From contig CM038925.1 in the NCBI GenBank assembly GCA_021904315.1, positions 12,278,501 through 12,342,500 of the forward strand: 64,000 nt of DNA, given 5' to 3'. Below the pieces are notes generated by a model, which was given only the letters and a program-made list of their open reading frames with translations, did not search any database and was not told the DNA's origin. The translations under genes were made by a program, and so were the position numbers. Each line of letters starts with the position of its first letter. The first letter of the stretch is position 1. Below, one piece after another: positions 12,738-22,162 of the stretch. Origin of the DNA: Sphagnum magellanicum (Eukaryota; Streptophyta; Sphagnopsida; Sphagnales; Sphagnaceae).

Positions 12738-13022
12738 TGTTGAGGTGCAAATAGGATAATGTGAGCTAACCCTATTGTTGGAATGGCATTAACCAATATA
12801 ATATAGGACCTAAGTACAAAGATGTAATGTGTATAAATCAAAGGTTGTGACTATTTACCAACTAGTATGATTTTATGAAGGGACATAGACCTTGGGTGAA
12901 AGGACAATAGTCCTTTAGTATAAAACAATTTTGTTCTATAACCAGTTAATTAACTTTGAAAATATTTTTTCTCCAAGATTTGTGTTTAAAAGTCTTTTCC
13001 CATTGTCTTTTAAAACTTAACA
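12738..13022 (+). repeat. 5' LTR of Copia family B
   Basis: The segment begins TGTTGAGG, ends AACTTAACA, and is followed at once by a primer site of the initiator-Met-tRNA type. It is about 285 bp, within the usual Copia LTR range. The matching 3' LTR is not in the window, and the start is inferred from the TG dinucleotide, so the left edge is uncertain by a few bases. Confidence 0.65.
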
Positions 13023-13037
13023 TGGTATTAGAGTTGG
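13023..13037 (+). other. Primer binding site, Copia B
   Basis: TGGTATTAGAGTTGG closely resembles TGGTATCAGAGC, the complement of the initiator methionine tRNA 3' end used by most plant Copia elements. Its place directly after the LTR supports the LTR boundary. Confidence 0.7.
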
Positions 13038-13040
13038 TGT

Positions 13041-14385
13041 AGAACACCCATAAGGGCATTATGGCATTCAAACCCTAGGATTTTCATCTTGTCAATAGAT
13101 TCAATGAAACAAAATTCTATGTGTGGAAAATGAGAATGCAAATGTATTCACTTGACAAAGATTTGAGGCAAATTGTTGATGAATTTGAACTAGACCAATC
13201 ACATCTGGCAACTTTAAGTTGATTAGGATAAGAGAGATGGCAAGGCTAAGGCCAATATTATATTGCGTTGAAAGGATTCACAAATCCTTTTCGTTAATGA
13301 TTTGAAAACATGAAAAGAGATATGGGATGGTCTTTGCAATATGTTCAAAACCAAACGCATGTTGTAACAAAAATGTTCTTAAATAAAAAGTTTTATAGCA
13401 TGAAAATTCTAAAGAGGATTTAGTTGTTAAGCATTTAAATAATTTCAAGTCAATGGTTGAATAATTAGCTACCACAAGGGAAGCATTGTTAGATGATAAT
13501 AGTGCAATGGCATGATTAGGTACATTACTTGAGTCATATGGCTTGAATTTAATTATAAATCATGTCTCATTTATAAAGAAAAGAAAAATCAATTTTAGTC
13601 ACTAGCAAAAGAGAAAGGAACCTATATAATTGGGAATTGCTTGAGATGTTGCAAGAGATCCAATAAGAATATATCTTTTAATTACTATGGCACCTAAGAA
13701 GGGATTGAGGTAGAATTGTGGCATAAAAGACTAGGCCACATTGGCATTAAATTTTTTAAATTGATGCATGACAAATCTTTAGTGAATGGTTTCAATATAC
13801 AAACAAATCCACTTGAGATGAATTTATGTAATGGTTTTCTACATGAAGGAAAACAAGTAAGAAATAAAATTTCAATTGAAAAGGGAAGTAGGGCAACTCA
13901 ATTATTGGAATTGGTGCATTCGGATTTATGTGGTCCAATGCAAACAAACTCTATGGGAAGATCATGATATTTTGGGACATTTATAAATCATGATCACTCA
14001 AGACAAATTTTGGTGAGTTTTCTGGGATAAAAGAGTAAATGTTCATAAAATTCAAGGAATACGAGGTTATGAAAAAAATTCAAATATGACATAAATTGAA
14101 ATGTTTAAGATTTGATAATGGGGGAGAATTTTCATCTAGACCATTTAATCAATTTTGCATTGAAAATGACATTTTAAGATAGCTCATAGTTCTTAAAACT
14201 CCAAGTAGTAAAATAGGGTTGCCAAGAGAAAGAATTATATTATAATTGAAAGTGTGATGAACATGTTTTTTAGCATTTGGTTAAGTAAAATGTTTTGGGC
14301 AAAAGCCATAGTAGTTGCCACATATGTTCAAATAGAATACACACATGTATAATTGGGGACATATTAACTCCCAAAGAAATTTTGG
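13041..14385 (+). pseudogene. Decayed Copia B gag-pol (gag to integrase)
   Basis: Translated pieces in shifting frames keep Copia order. A gag piece with FYVWKMRMQ lies near 13,110. A gag-pre-integrase piece WHKRLGHIGI is at 13,719. HSDLCGPM, the first integrase aspartate region, is near 13,919, and DNGGEF-like residues are near 14,116. A downstream piece reads through AKAIVVATYVQIEYTH near 14,300. Stops and shifts are frequent. The homology ends at about 14,385, inside the integrase, where an unrelated LTR piece begins. Reverse transcriptase, RNase H and the 3' LTR are absent, so the element is truncated and dead. Confidence 0.75.
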
Positions 14386-14643
14386 AGTGTGTCCGTGTTG
14401 CTTGTGGCTCGTCCTAGCACCAAAGGTGCTCTAACTATGCACTAACCATTTTGTGTGGGTTGTGTGCAGGCCCGTGTGAGTGAATGAAGCTTGTCAATTG
14501 TTCCTAGTCCCATCCGGAGCTTCAACATGCCTTTCTACCCCTCAAAGTGTTATGAGCTAGGGAGCGTGCCCCGATTCCTCCCTCTTCCGATGTCTTCTAC
14601 TTGGACTCACATTTGAGTCCTTCAAGGAGTTGGGAGTGCGTCA
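14386..14643 (+). repeat. 3' fragment of LTR family G
   Basis: From TGTGTCCGTG to the terminal GGGAGTGCGTCA this matches the last third of the complete LTR at 53,783-54,742. Both share CGTCCTAGCACCAA, TTTGTGTGGGTTGTG and CCCCTCAAAGTGTT. The left two thirds are missing, so this is a 5'-truncated piece wedged between the two Copia relics. No target-site duplication is visible. Confidence 0.8.
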
Positions 14644-14832
14644 AAACCCCACACAACAACAAATTCAAGTCAATAAAACTTAGCATGAAAAAGCAAGGAA
14701 AATCTTGTATTGGCTTTCTGTGAGTGTGTTCGATTCCATGATTGTACATATTCAAGATGCAAATCACCCAAATAAGCTTGGGATACATTGGTGAAAATGT
14801 ATAACACCAATACACAAGCCTGCAAAATGTAG
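14644..14832 (+). other. Junction DNA between LTR fragment and Copia A gag
   Basis: I recognise no PBS directly after the LTR fragment and no family motif. It may be internal sequence of family G or the remains of the Copia A leader. Confidence 0.4.
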
Positions 14833-16730
14833 CTCAAGCAAGAGTTGCATAATCTACAGAAAAACAAGATGAACATCAGTACCTATTCTACAAAGGTGAA
14901 AAACCTTACAGATGCTTTTGCATCTATAGGAGCCCCTGTAGATGATGAAGATTTAGTGGCCGTCACCTTGAATGGACTTGGAAAAGACTATAGTCGGTTT
15001 CATACTTCAATTGTAGTTCGAGAAACATTTCTCGATTTCCAAGACTTAATAACACTACTTATAAGTGAAGAGATGAGAATTGTTGGTATTTCATCTAATG
15101 GAGGATCACAAGAAAGTGCTTTCTGTTCAAATACTAATAGAGGTAGAGGTAGAGGTGATAAAATTTCATTTCGAGGTCGACACAGAAGTTCGCATGGTGG
15201 ACATCATCAACATGAAGGTTAAGTTCATGGAGGTGAACGAGGAAACTTTGGAGGAACAGGAAGTTGAGGAAGTTGTGGAGGTCGTGGTGGAAGTCATCAA
15301 AGTCAACAATTAAATAGTGATTCAAATTGGTATTATTGCAGGAAACCTGGGCACATGGCGAAGAACTGTTATCAAAGGGAGCATGATGCACGAAATGGAA
15401 AGCTGCAACAAAGGAATTATGCTTTAACTAGCAATCAAGGTGATGACCAACTAATTCTGATGCAGCATGTGGAAAATTCATTGATAGGAGGTGTATCAGA
15501 CAACAATGTCTGGTATGTGGATTTTGGAGCTTCAAACCACATGACTAGTCATGGAGAATGGTTTAAAGACATAAAAGATTTGAAGACACCAGGGTTTGTG
15601 GAAATTGGTGATGACACTACACATCCCATCACAAAAATTGGCAAGGTGCCATTGTCCATGCAAGATGGGCAAACAAAGTACTTGAAAGATGTACTTCATG
15701 TTCCAACCATAACAAAAAATTTGGTCTCCATAGGCCAAATGGTGGAACAAGGTTTACAGGTGACATTCAACCCAAATGGATGTTTTGTGGAAGACATGAA
15801 GAACCAAGGCAAATTGATTGTAAAAGGGGAAAGGAATGGACGAATGCTCACCTTGGATGTGAACATGCTTGAGGTGAATTTCATGTTATCCACACATGGA
15901 AAAGGAGCTGGAGACATTGGAATTTGGCACAAACGGGTTGGCCATGTTAATCTCCAACATCTTAAGCTAATGGAAAAACAAAATATTGTTGGAAGCCTTC
16001 CCAAATTTGGAATAGAAGAGGTGATGTCAAAAGTTTATGAAGCATGCCAATTGGGGAAGCAAGCTAGGCATCCATTCCCAACACAAACAATTCATGTAAG
16101 TTCCAAACCTTTGGAAATGATCCACTCAGATGTGTGGACCACGAAGACAGAATCCATTGGAGGATGCAAGTACTATGTGAGTTTCATTGATGATCACACA
16201 AGGAAGGTGTGGGTCTACTTCATGAAACACAAAGGTGAAGTGTTTCAACATTTTTTGAATTTCAAAGCAATGGTGGAGAAGGAGAAGGGTGTGAGCATCA
16301 AGTGCCTAAGGTCCGATGGAAGGGGAAAATAATTTTTAAATGAATTCAATGAGTACTTAAAGGAACATGGAATTCAAAGGAAGTACTCATGTAGTTATTC
16401 CCCACAGCAGAATGGAGTTGCTGAAAGAAAAAACAAGCACGTTGCAAAAATATCACGTGCCATGTTGAATGAGAAGAATTTGTCAAATTATTTTTGGGCT
16501 GAAAGGGTAGCAACTGCAGTCTATATCATGAATTAAACACCCACAGCGGTAGTTCATGGCATGACACCTAAAGAAAAATTCACAGGCAAGAAACTAGATT
16601 TCTCACACCTTAAAGTGTTTGGTTACATTACATACGTGCATATTCCTGATGAGAAGAGATCAAAACTAGACCTAAAAGTTAAAAAATGTATCTTCATTGG
16701 ATATTCCTTAGAACAAAAAGGATATAGATG
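14833..16730 (+). pseudogene. Copia A polyprotein, gag to integrase (decayed)
   Basis: One reading frame (frame 1) runs the whole length without a shift but is broken by several stops (15,220-15,222, one near 15,265, 16,330-16,332 and one near 16,534). Visible in order are gag (SIGAPVDDEDLV near 14,920), a glycine/arginine-rich linker, a zinc knuckle at 15,328-15,369, a protease-like WYVDFGASNHMTS with the Asp-Gly/Ser-type active site at about 15,511, gag-pre-integrase WHKRVGHVNLQHL at about 15,925, and the integrase core (HSDVW, LRSDG, QQNGVAERKN). The first zinc-knuckle cysteine reads as tryptophan. The frame continues after each of two insertions. This copy cannot make a full polyprotein. 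Confidence 0.9.
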
Positions 16731-17331
16731 TTTGAGCCATACCGACACAACCATGTGCGATAGTCTCAATTTTTAAAAGTTGCATCAGGGTTATTTGAAT
16801 GGGGTAAGGTTATTAGGGGCTTTTATCAACTTCATAGGGAATGATGGATGCGCTAGGTGCATGGAGGGGTTGTTTTCTTTTATGAAAGGCGTTATTGGTG
16901 AATAAAGTGTTGGGTTAGTTCTTTTCTTCAATAAAAAGTCGGTAACCATAGTTTTAGAAACTATGTTGTGTAATTAGGGGTGAGAAATCTCTAGAGGGTT
17001 GGGGGTAGAAATAGACACCAGAATTTGCGATGTTTAGCACAACATTGGTCTTGTTATAGTATTTAATGAATAGTAAGGATGTTAGAAATTCTTGAAGCAG
17101 TTGAAGGGATGTTAATGAAGGGTTTAATAGAGTTAAAACAATTTTCAAGCCGTTGAACATAAGGTTAATTCGTGACAACTCAACAATTAAATAGATAGTA
17201 TAATAGTGTGCCAATGGTAACAGGAGTCTCATAATAACTAAAACATTTATTTAGTTGGTGAATGAGCTCAACAAGGAGCTGCAAGTACATGTGAAATCTT
17301 GGGCTATGCCATAGTGATAATTCATAACTGC

Positions 17332-17743
17332 AAGAAATCTAAGATGCGTCAGACGGTGCAAACTAAATAGTCTGCCTTGCTATTAGGAGGCAGTCGACGA
17401 ATCGGACCATGCAACCAATGATAGTGTCTAATGCCGGGAACTAAAAACCATGCGAAGATAGAAATATTTTTAGTTTTGTAACAACCTACACAAATGGTCG
17501 TAGGTTCGTCACCAGAAGTGGGGTCGACTTGCAGCAAAATCACCAGGGTGCGAGAGTTCGGAAAAATACGATAGTACCAGGCTCGAAGGGGTTCAGCTTC
17601 AAGACGAGCACGCACTTCTCGAGGTTCGGGTTCTTCATCACGAAAATGTTGTGTTAGGGTAAGATCTAGAGATGATTCGGAGGCGATTCTTCATTCACTT
17701 GTGCGGTTTGGGGCCCGTAAGATGTGACCATGCGTGATGCCAT
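17332..17743 (-). pseudogene. Broken copy of the X-family small protein
   Basis: This is homologous to the ORF at 21,243-21,656. Shared residues include LDL near the N-terminus, a W-x-VPG motif, HYHWLHGP (HYRWLRGP in the other copy), LP, YL-x-x-T and the C-terminal RILDFLQL. An ATG at 17,743 opens a stretch that goes out of frame near 17,685 (at least one indel). The main frame then runs to a TGA at 17,349-17,351, where the other copy has arginine, consistent with CGA to TGA. The tail RILDFLQL and a stop follow at 17,332. LDLTL near 17,655 fits the LxLxL pattern of plant EAR repression motifs, but such short matches occur by chance. I do not recognise the family. Confidence 0.7.
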
Positions 17744-17990
17744 AATTTCAAGAAAAGGAAAAAGGTCAGATCTTCAATCAAAATCAAATCGATAATGAAG
17801 GTGTGAAAGACTTGTTACATTGAATTGCATAGTCATAATTTATAGATCGAAGTAAAGGAAAGAAAGGCGTGAGTAATGACTTAGAACCATGGTGCAATAA
17901 AATCGTAAGGTCAAAGGAAAAAATTGAAGGTTTAAGTAAAGTTTGTTGGGGGGAAAATGGGAAGAGGTGAGAAGGTGTTTTTCCTTCACC

Positions 17991-18146
17991 TTCCATTGGC
18001 CACCAAGCTTGGAACATTCCATTTGCCACCAAGCATGGAACCTTCCATTGGCCGCCAAACTTGGAACATTCCATTGGCCACCAAACATGGAACCTTCCAT
18101 TAGCCACCAAGTTTAGAACATTCCATTAGCCACCAAGCTTTGGATC
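17991..18146. repeat. 26-bp minisatellite, six units
   Basis: Six head-to-tail units of the form TTCCATTGGCCACCAAGC plus TTGGAACA follow each other without gaps. Alternate units end in ACA or ACC and carry CTTGG or CATGG, so the array is really three 52-bp dimers. It lies between the MITE and the small ORF of element X1. Confidence 0.9.
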
Positions 18147-18219
18147 TACCTTCACATCCCTTCTCCTTCTTTTTAAAAGGCGGATTCGGATCATTAGTTC
18201 TTTCTCTTTGCCTCGGAGA

Positions 18220-18371
18220 CACTATTAAAATTTTTGTTTTTTACAACTTGTCTTATGCAATTAAAAAATATCACATGCAACTATTTTGGAGTTGCATGCA
18301 ACATGTGCAGTTGCATGTGACATTTTTTAGTTGCATAAGACAAGTTGCAAAAGACAAAATTTCTAGTAGTG
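18220..18371. mobile_element. CACTA-type MITE inside element X1
   Basis: The 152-bp element has long terminal inverted repeats. The left arm starts CACTATTAAAATTTTTG and the right arm, reverse-complemented, starts CACTACTAGAAATTTTG. The arms stay complementary for about 60 bp through AACTTGTCTTATGCAA. The internal GTTGCATGTGACATT motif is shared with the 2.3-kb element at 56,217. Flanking trinucleotides are AGA and AAA, so the target duplication is imperfect. Confidence 0.75.
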
Positions 18372-18549
18372 AAATAATTTTCATTCAATCTTGAATACTT
18401 GTTCCGACAAGCTTCTTGAAGAGGAAAATAATGATTAGTCTTAGTAAAAGGGAGAAGGAAGGAAAGTATAATGAAAATCTTGTAATAGTTTTGAAGGAAT
18501 GGGGGTGGGTAGTGATAATGTTGGAAGGTTGGAACTTTAGAGAAATCTC

Positions 18550-18916
18550 ACAAACCCTCTCAAGTTTCATAGCATAACTTCTTGCTGGTTCAACTGCAGA
18601 GCTTGAAATTTGGTAACAAGTTATGCCTTGTAGTTAGCTTTCTAACGAACAAAGGCAAAGCTGGATTTGAATAATGTATGTGTTAGAATGATGTTTTAAG
18701 TGACTGATGGTCTCCAACCAAGTTGAATTATCACCTTTGTAAAACCCTCTCGGGTTTTATAACATAACTTCTTGCTGGTTTAGCTGTAGAGCTTAGTATT
18801 TGGTAGCAAGATGCGCCTTGTTGTTAGCTTTCTAATGAGCTATGGCAAGCCAGATTTGAATAACTTTTGTGTTAGAAATAATATTTCAAGTGACTAGTGG
18901 TCTGCAGCTATGTTGG
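18550..18916 (-). repeat. Tandem duplication, about 180-bp unit, two copies
   Basis: The units start near 18,553 and 18,742. They share AAACCCTCTC, CATAACTTCTTGCTGGTT, GTTAGCTTTCTAA, ATTTGAATAA and AAGTGACT at about 80% identity by eye. In element sense the pair begins about 265 bp from the 5' end of X1. Confidence 0.8.
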
Positions 18917-19188
18917 ACATGGTGTTGAGTCCTTAAACATTGGTTTAAATGAATGACAATTTGACATAAAGTCTTAGAATGTGTAGTGTGTGAGCTTGAA
19001 AAAATATATCTATCAGTTCCAATCGTAAATGATGTGTAGGAGGCAGGCTACTTAATTTCAACTACAAACGCAATCTAACATCTAGAATTACACTTGCATT
19101 TTTTCCTTCACCAATAGCATTTGTGCTTTCAAGCGTAGTCACCTTGTAGAATTGGGAGTAGAGGGATGGAAATTCACCTCACAAGATG

Positions 19189-19519
19189 CTTCAATCCTTC
19201 CATTCGGAAGTTGCAAGTGAGTAAAGATGTTGTGTTTAATGAGATGGTTAGCTAGTACTCACCATTGAATGTAACAAAAGATGGAAAGGCTAGAAATGGT
19301 GATGTTTCATCAAATGTGGAACAAGAATCACAATTAATCACTGCACCACAAGAATCTTCAATTAGTGGGTCCAATACCACTCCATGGAGAGGAATATTAA
19401 GATCTTCAAACATTGTACATGGTAGTTCTCAAACATCATTTAGAAATCCTCATGTAGATGATGAATCAAATGATTCAGATAAGAATGTGGGTGAAAAATC
19501 AAGAATCCCTTCAGTTACT
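19189..19519 (+). pseudogene. Copia A linker between integrase and reverse transcriptase
   Basis: This 331-bp island lies between the two insertions. It continues the Copia polyprotein with NPSIRKLQVSKDVVFNE, the conserved stretch after integrase, then a TAG where tryptophan is expected (about 19,251), then a serine/asparagine-rich linker (SSNVEQESQ, TTPWRGILRSS). The frame joins across both insertions once one target duplication is discounted on each side, which fixes the insert boundaries to the base. Confidence 0.85.
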
Positions 19520-19779
19520 TGTGAGGATTTCTTGCACACTTCCATCACTAAGATATGCATTCACAAAAAACCCGGTTAGAAGTGAAACTACTATGTAGTT
19601 GAAGTCTAACGAGTTAGGTGGTTTGAGGTAAGTAATGAAATTTACTAAAAATTTAATGCGTTGTGTCCAAATCTCATGATTTTATTTTTATTTTATTTTA
19701 TTTTATTTATGTCTTTGACCAAAAGTTAAGCCCGAAACTAAAAACCACTTGTTTAGATTGAGGGAAAAAACAACAACTC

Positions 19780-20340
19780 AACCTCCTCTACTTTCACAAA
19801 TGTAACTCCCTCACAGCAAAACCGATGACGCTGAATTTTTGGGAGAAGCTTCTACACATTTCAATCTAAAACTAATCTAATTTTGAGACAAATCCAACGG
19901 TGGATTTGAAAGAAACAATTAATTAAACCAAAAGTCCAGAGGCTTCCCCATGGAAATCATTCCATGAAACCCACTTCAACACCCTCTACTTTCAACAACT
20001 GTAACTCCCTCACAACAAAACCGATGACGCTGAATTTTTGGGAGGAGCTTTTACACCTTCTGAACTAACACTGATCTAATTTTGACACAAATCCAACGGT
20101 AGATTTGAGAAAACAATTAATTAAACCAAAAGTCCAGAGGCTTCCCCATGGAAATCATTCCATGAAACCCACTTCAACACCCTCTACTTTCAACAACTGT
20201 AACTCCCTCACAGCAAAACCGATGACGCTGAATTTTTTGGAGGAGCTTTTACACCTTCTGAACTAACACTGATCTAATTTTGACGCAAATCCAACGGTGG
20301 ATTTGAGAGAAACAATTAATTAAACCAAAGTTCAGAGGCT
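19780..20340 (+). repeat. Tandem repeat, three 198-bp units
   Basis: The phrase GTAACTCCCTCACA starts at 19,802, 20,001 and 20,199. Each unit also carries AACCGATGACGCTGAATTT, AATCCAACGGTGGATTTGA and AACAATTAATTAAACCAAA. Units 2 and 3 are nearly identical and unit 1 is more diverged. It sits about 265 bp from the 5' end of X2, the same place as the 180-bp repeats in X1. Confidence 0.9.
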
Positions 20341-21224
20341 TCACTACGATTACTTGCTACACATAACTCCATTCCATATTTCATTTTTTCATAACCTTTG
20401 CATGAACACTTCCACACACAAGAACTAACAACCTTTTCACACTTCATTCTCCTCTTCCCTCTCCCTTCTTTCATACACACAATGTTTTTTTTTCTTGGTA
20501 CGCCTCCATGACTTTCCTTGAGCTTGTTCCCCTTGTCCAATGAAAGCTTGAAATTCTTTTGCACCAATCAATGGCCTCCTCATCCTTCAAGGGCCAATGA
20601 GAATTTGAGAATGAATGGCCATCCAATTGAAATTAGGATGAGAATCCTTGGGCCCAATGAAACATAAGAAATATTCCATCCTCTAATAAAAAAGGATGAC
20701 AATCCTCATGACTAATGGGATTAGAGGATCTAACCTCCCCTTTATCTTGGATATCTTGATGAGGTCTCTTGAGCTTAATCCTTTTCCATCCGTTGATCCT
20801 CACATCCTACTTCTTCATCCTAATTACTTCAAGTAACTAATTACTAGGATAAATTATCGGTAGTAACAAGGAAGAGTCCTTGAGTTCTTACTTGACTAAT
20901 TCAATAGTTGAAGTAACAATTTCGTGTAACATTCACTCTTTGATATTCCCTACCTATTTACTTTACTATGCACTAATTAACTATGTAGTACATAGTAAAT
21001 TGGAATTACAATTTGCATCACAAAAAAACTCTCACATACTTCTATATCCACCGTTGAATTTAAGGTTTGATGAATCTTTTAGATCTAGGGTGTTCGAGTT
21101 TTGATGAGGTTCCGCCGTCGCTCCCACACCTTACGCCTACCTTAATTTGTTAAATAAAAAGGCTTCGACCCCTTTTGAACGCAAATACCACCTTGTTGAA
21201 CTACCTTCTTGGTTTTTTTTGTTG
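20341..21224 (+). other. Non-coding interior of element X2
   Basis: No coding frame is recognised. The G+C content rises towards the ORF. If X2 is an LTR, promoter elements would be expected here, but I see no convincing TATA box tied to a start. Confidence 0.4.
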
Positions 21225-21242
21225 ATGCAAGCGCAACTAGTC

Positions 21243-21656
21243 ATGGCGGACGATGACGCTACGCCTTCAAATCTTCCAGTCGCATTCGTACAACAAGAAG
21301 AGCTTAAAGAAGCACCGCTCGACTTGAATGTTTTTCAACGGTCGTGCGAAGAAGAATCGCCCAGGAGAGTGGTGCGCACTCGAGTCGCTCGTTCGGTATG
21401 GGATCGTCAATTGTCTCCTAACCCGCGTGCTTTAGCAATTTATTTAAAGTTTGTTCCTGCTCATGGAGCCGCGCTAGAAAGGTTTGAAGAATGCCAGTGT
21501 GAAAATGATGATGTCCGTCTCCATTGTCGAACATGGGTTCCCGGTGATGGCCATTATCGTTGGCTACGAGGCCCGTTCAACCCACTTCCCCTGGAGCATC
21601 GAACCGAGTACCTCGCTCGCACCATTCGCCGCATTCTAGATTTTTTACAATTGTGA
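21243..21656 (+). CDS. Unrecognised 137-aa protein embedded in element X2
   Basis: The ATG at 21,243 is in a good plant context (GTCATGGCG). An in-frame ATG at 21,225 would add six residues. The product is charged and soluble-looking, with no signal peptide or membrane segment. Residues 1-40 are acidic and include LDLNV (26-30). Residues 40-60 are arginine-rich. WVPG (98-101), HYRWLRGP (104-111) and the tail RILDFLQL (130-137) are shared with the broken copy at 17,332. The frame is open throughout, and its bases look more G+C-rich than the flanks. I do not recognise the family. It lies in sense with X2, about 500 bp from its 3' end, and may be a captured host gene or an accessory protein of the element. 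Confidence 0.55.
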   Translation: MADDDATPSNLPVAFVQQEELKEAPLDLNVFQRSCEEESPRRVVRTRVARSVWDRQLSPNPRALAIYLKFVPAHGAALERFEECQCENDDVRLHCRTWVPGDGHYRWLRGPFNPLPLEHRTEYLARTIRRILDFLQL

Positions 21657-22162
21657 TCTATCCTTTAAGTCAATTATTCAGTTGTAATTCACTTGAGGCT
21701 ACTCAGGCGGAAATGTTTAATACTTAAGTTTGAATTGATTCTATTTAGAAGTCTGATAGAAGTGAAACTAAATAAAGATGTACTAAGACTACATCCTAAA
21801 AATCGTACAAGTACATCATTAGTGCTACAGACTAACTTAACCTTGTCATGGCGAAATGCTATTGTTAATTATGGGCTTGTATTTCTTACATATCAAGAAA
21901 TCACATCTAATTCTACATTCCCTTTCCTTTCTCTTCAACATAAAAGGGATAATGTACTCTAAAAGGTTTACTAAGTGCTTAACTGATTAAGCGTTACATC
22001 AACTGAAATAAAAAAGTACTATATGCCTGGAAATATCACAAAGGCTGATTCAACTATTAATAATCACTACTTGGAGGCTTATAAGCATTCAAATCATTAA
22101 TACTAAAGAAAATTACGGAACTAAGGCTTAACTAATTGTTGAGCTATAATCCATGGCTCACA
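21657..22162 (+). other. 3' portion of element X2
   Basis: About 500 bp follow the ORF up to the terminal CTCACA. There are scattered short open frames with no family resemblance. AAATAAAGATG near 21,770 could serve as a polyadenylation signal. Confidence 0.35.

Larger units (their letters stand above)
16731..19183 (-). mobile_element. Element X1: probable long solo LTR carrying an ORF
   Basis: This 2,453-bp insertion splits Copia A inside a codon. AGATG lies on both sides (16,726-16,730 and 19,184-19,188), an exact 5-bp duplication, and leaving out the insert plus one AGATG brings the Copia frame back in register. Read on the minus strand, it starts TGTGAGGTGAAT and ends ATGGCTCAAA; the last bases differ by one change from the CTCACA expected. 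TG...CA-type ends with 5-bp duplications are typical of LTRs, so a solo LTR is the leading reading, though an unknown element type is possible. Inside, in element sense, are a 180-bp tandem duplication, a CACTA MITE, a 26-bp minisatellite and a small broken ORF. Confidence 0.75.
19520..22162 (+). mobile_element. Element X2: probable long solo LTR carrying an ORF
   Basis: This is a 2,643-bp insertion with TGTGAGG at the left end, GGCTCACA at the right end, and TTACT duplicated exactly on both sides (19,515-19,519; 22,163-22,167). It is in the opposite orientation to X1. Its first 180 bp match 63,823-64,000 at about 96% by eye. Layout from the 5' end: about 265 bp, three 198-bp tandem units, about 0.9 kb, a 137-aa ORF, then about 0.5 kb. 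There is no primer site or polyprotein next to it, so if it is an LTR it is a solo one. Confidence 0.75.

Noticed and set aside
17784-18110. Minus-strand ORFs with MVANGRF/WWPMEC repeats as a protein
   Set aside because: They are translations of the 26-bp minisatellite; 26 is not a multiple of three, so the readings shift and have no protein logic.
16731-22162. Pack-MULE or hAT insertion carrying a host gene
   Set aside because: Target duplications are 5 bp and exact, not the 9-10 bp of MULEs or 8 bp of hATs, and there is no long terminal inverted repeat.
16731-22162. One 5.4-kb insertion with an inverted pair of genes
   Set aside because: The 331-bp island at 19,189-19,519 is clearly Copia A linker, in frame with both sides, and each half has its own target duplication.
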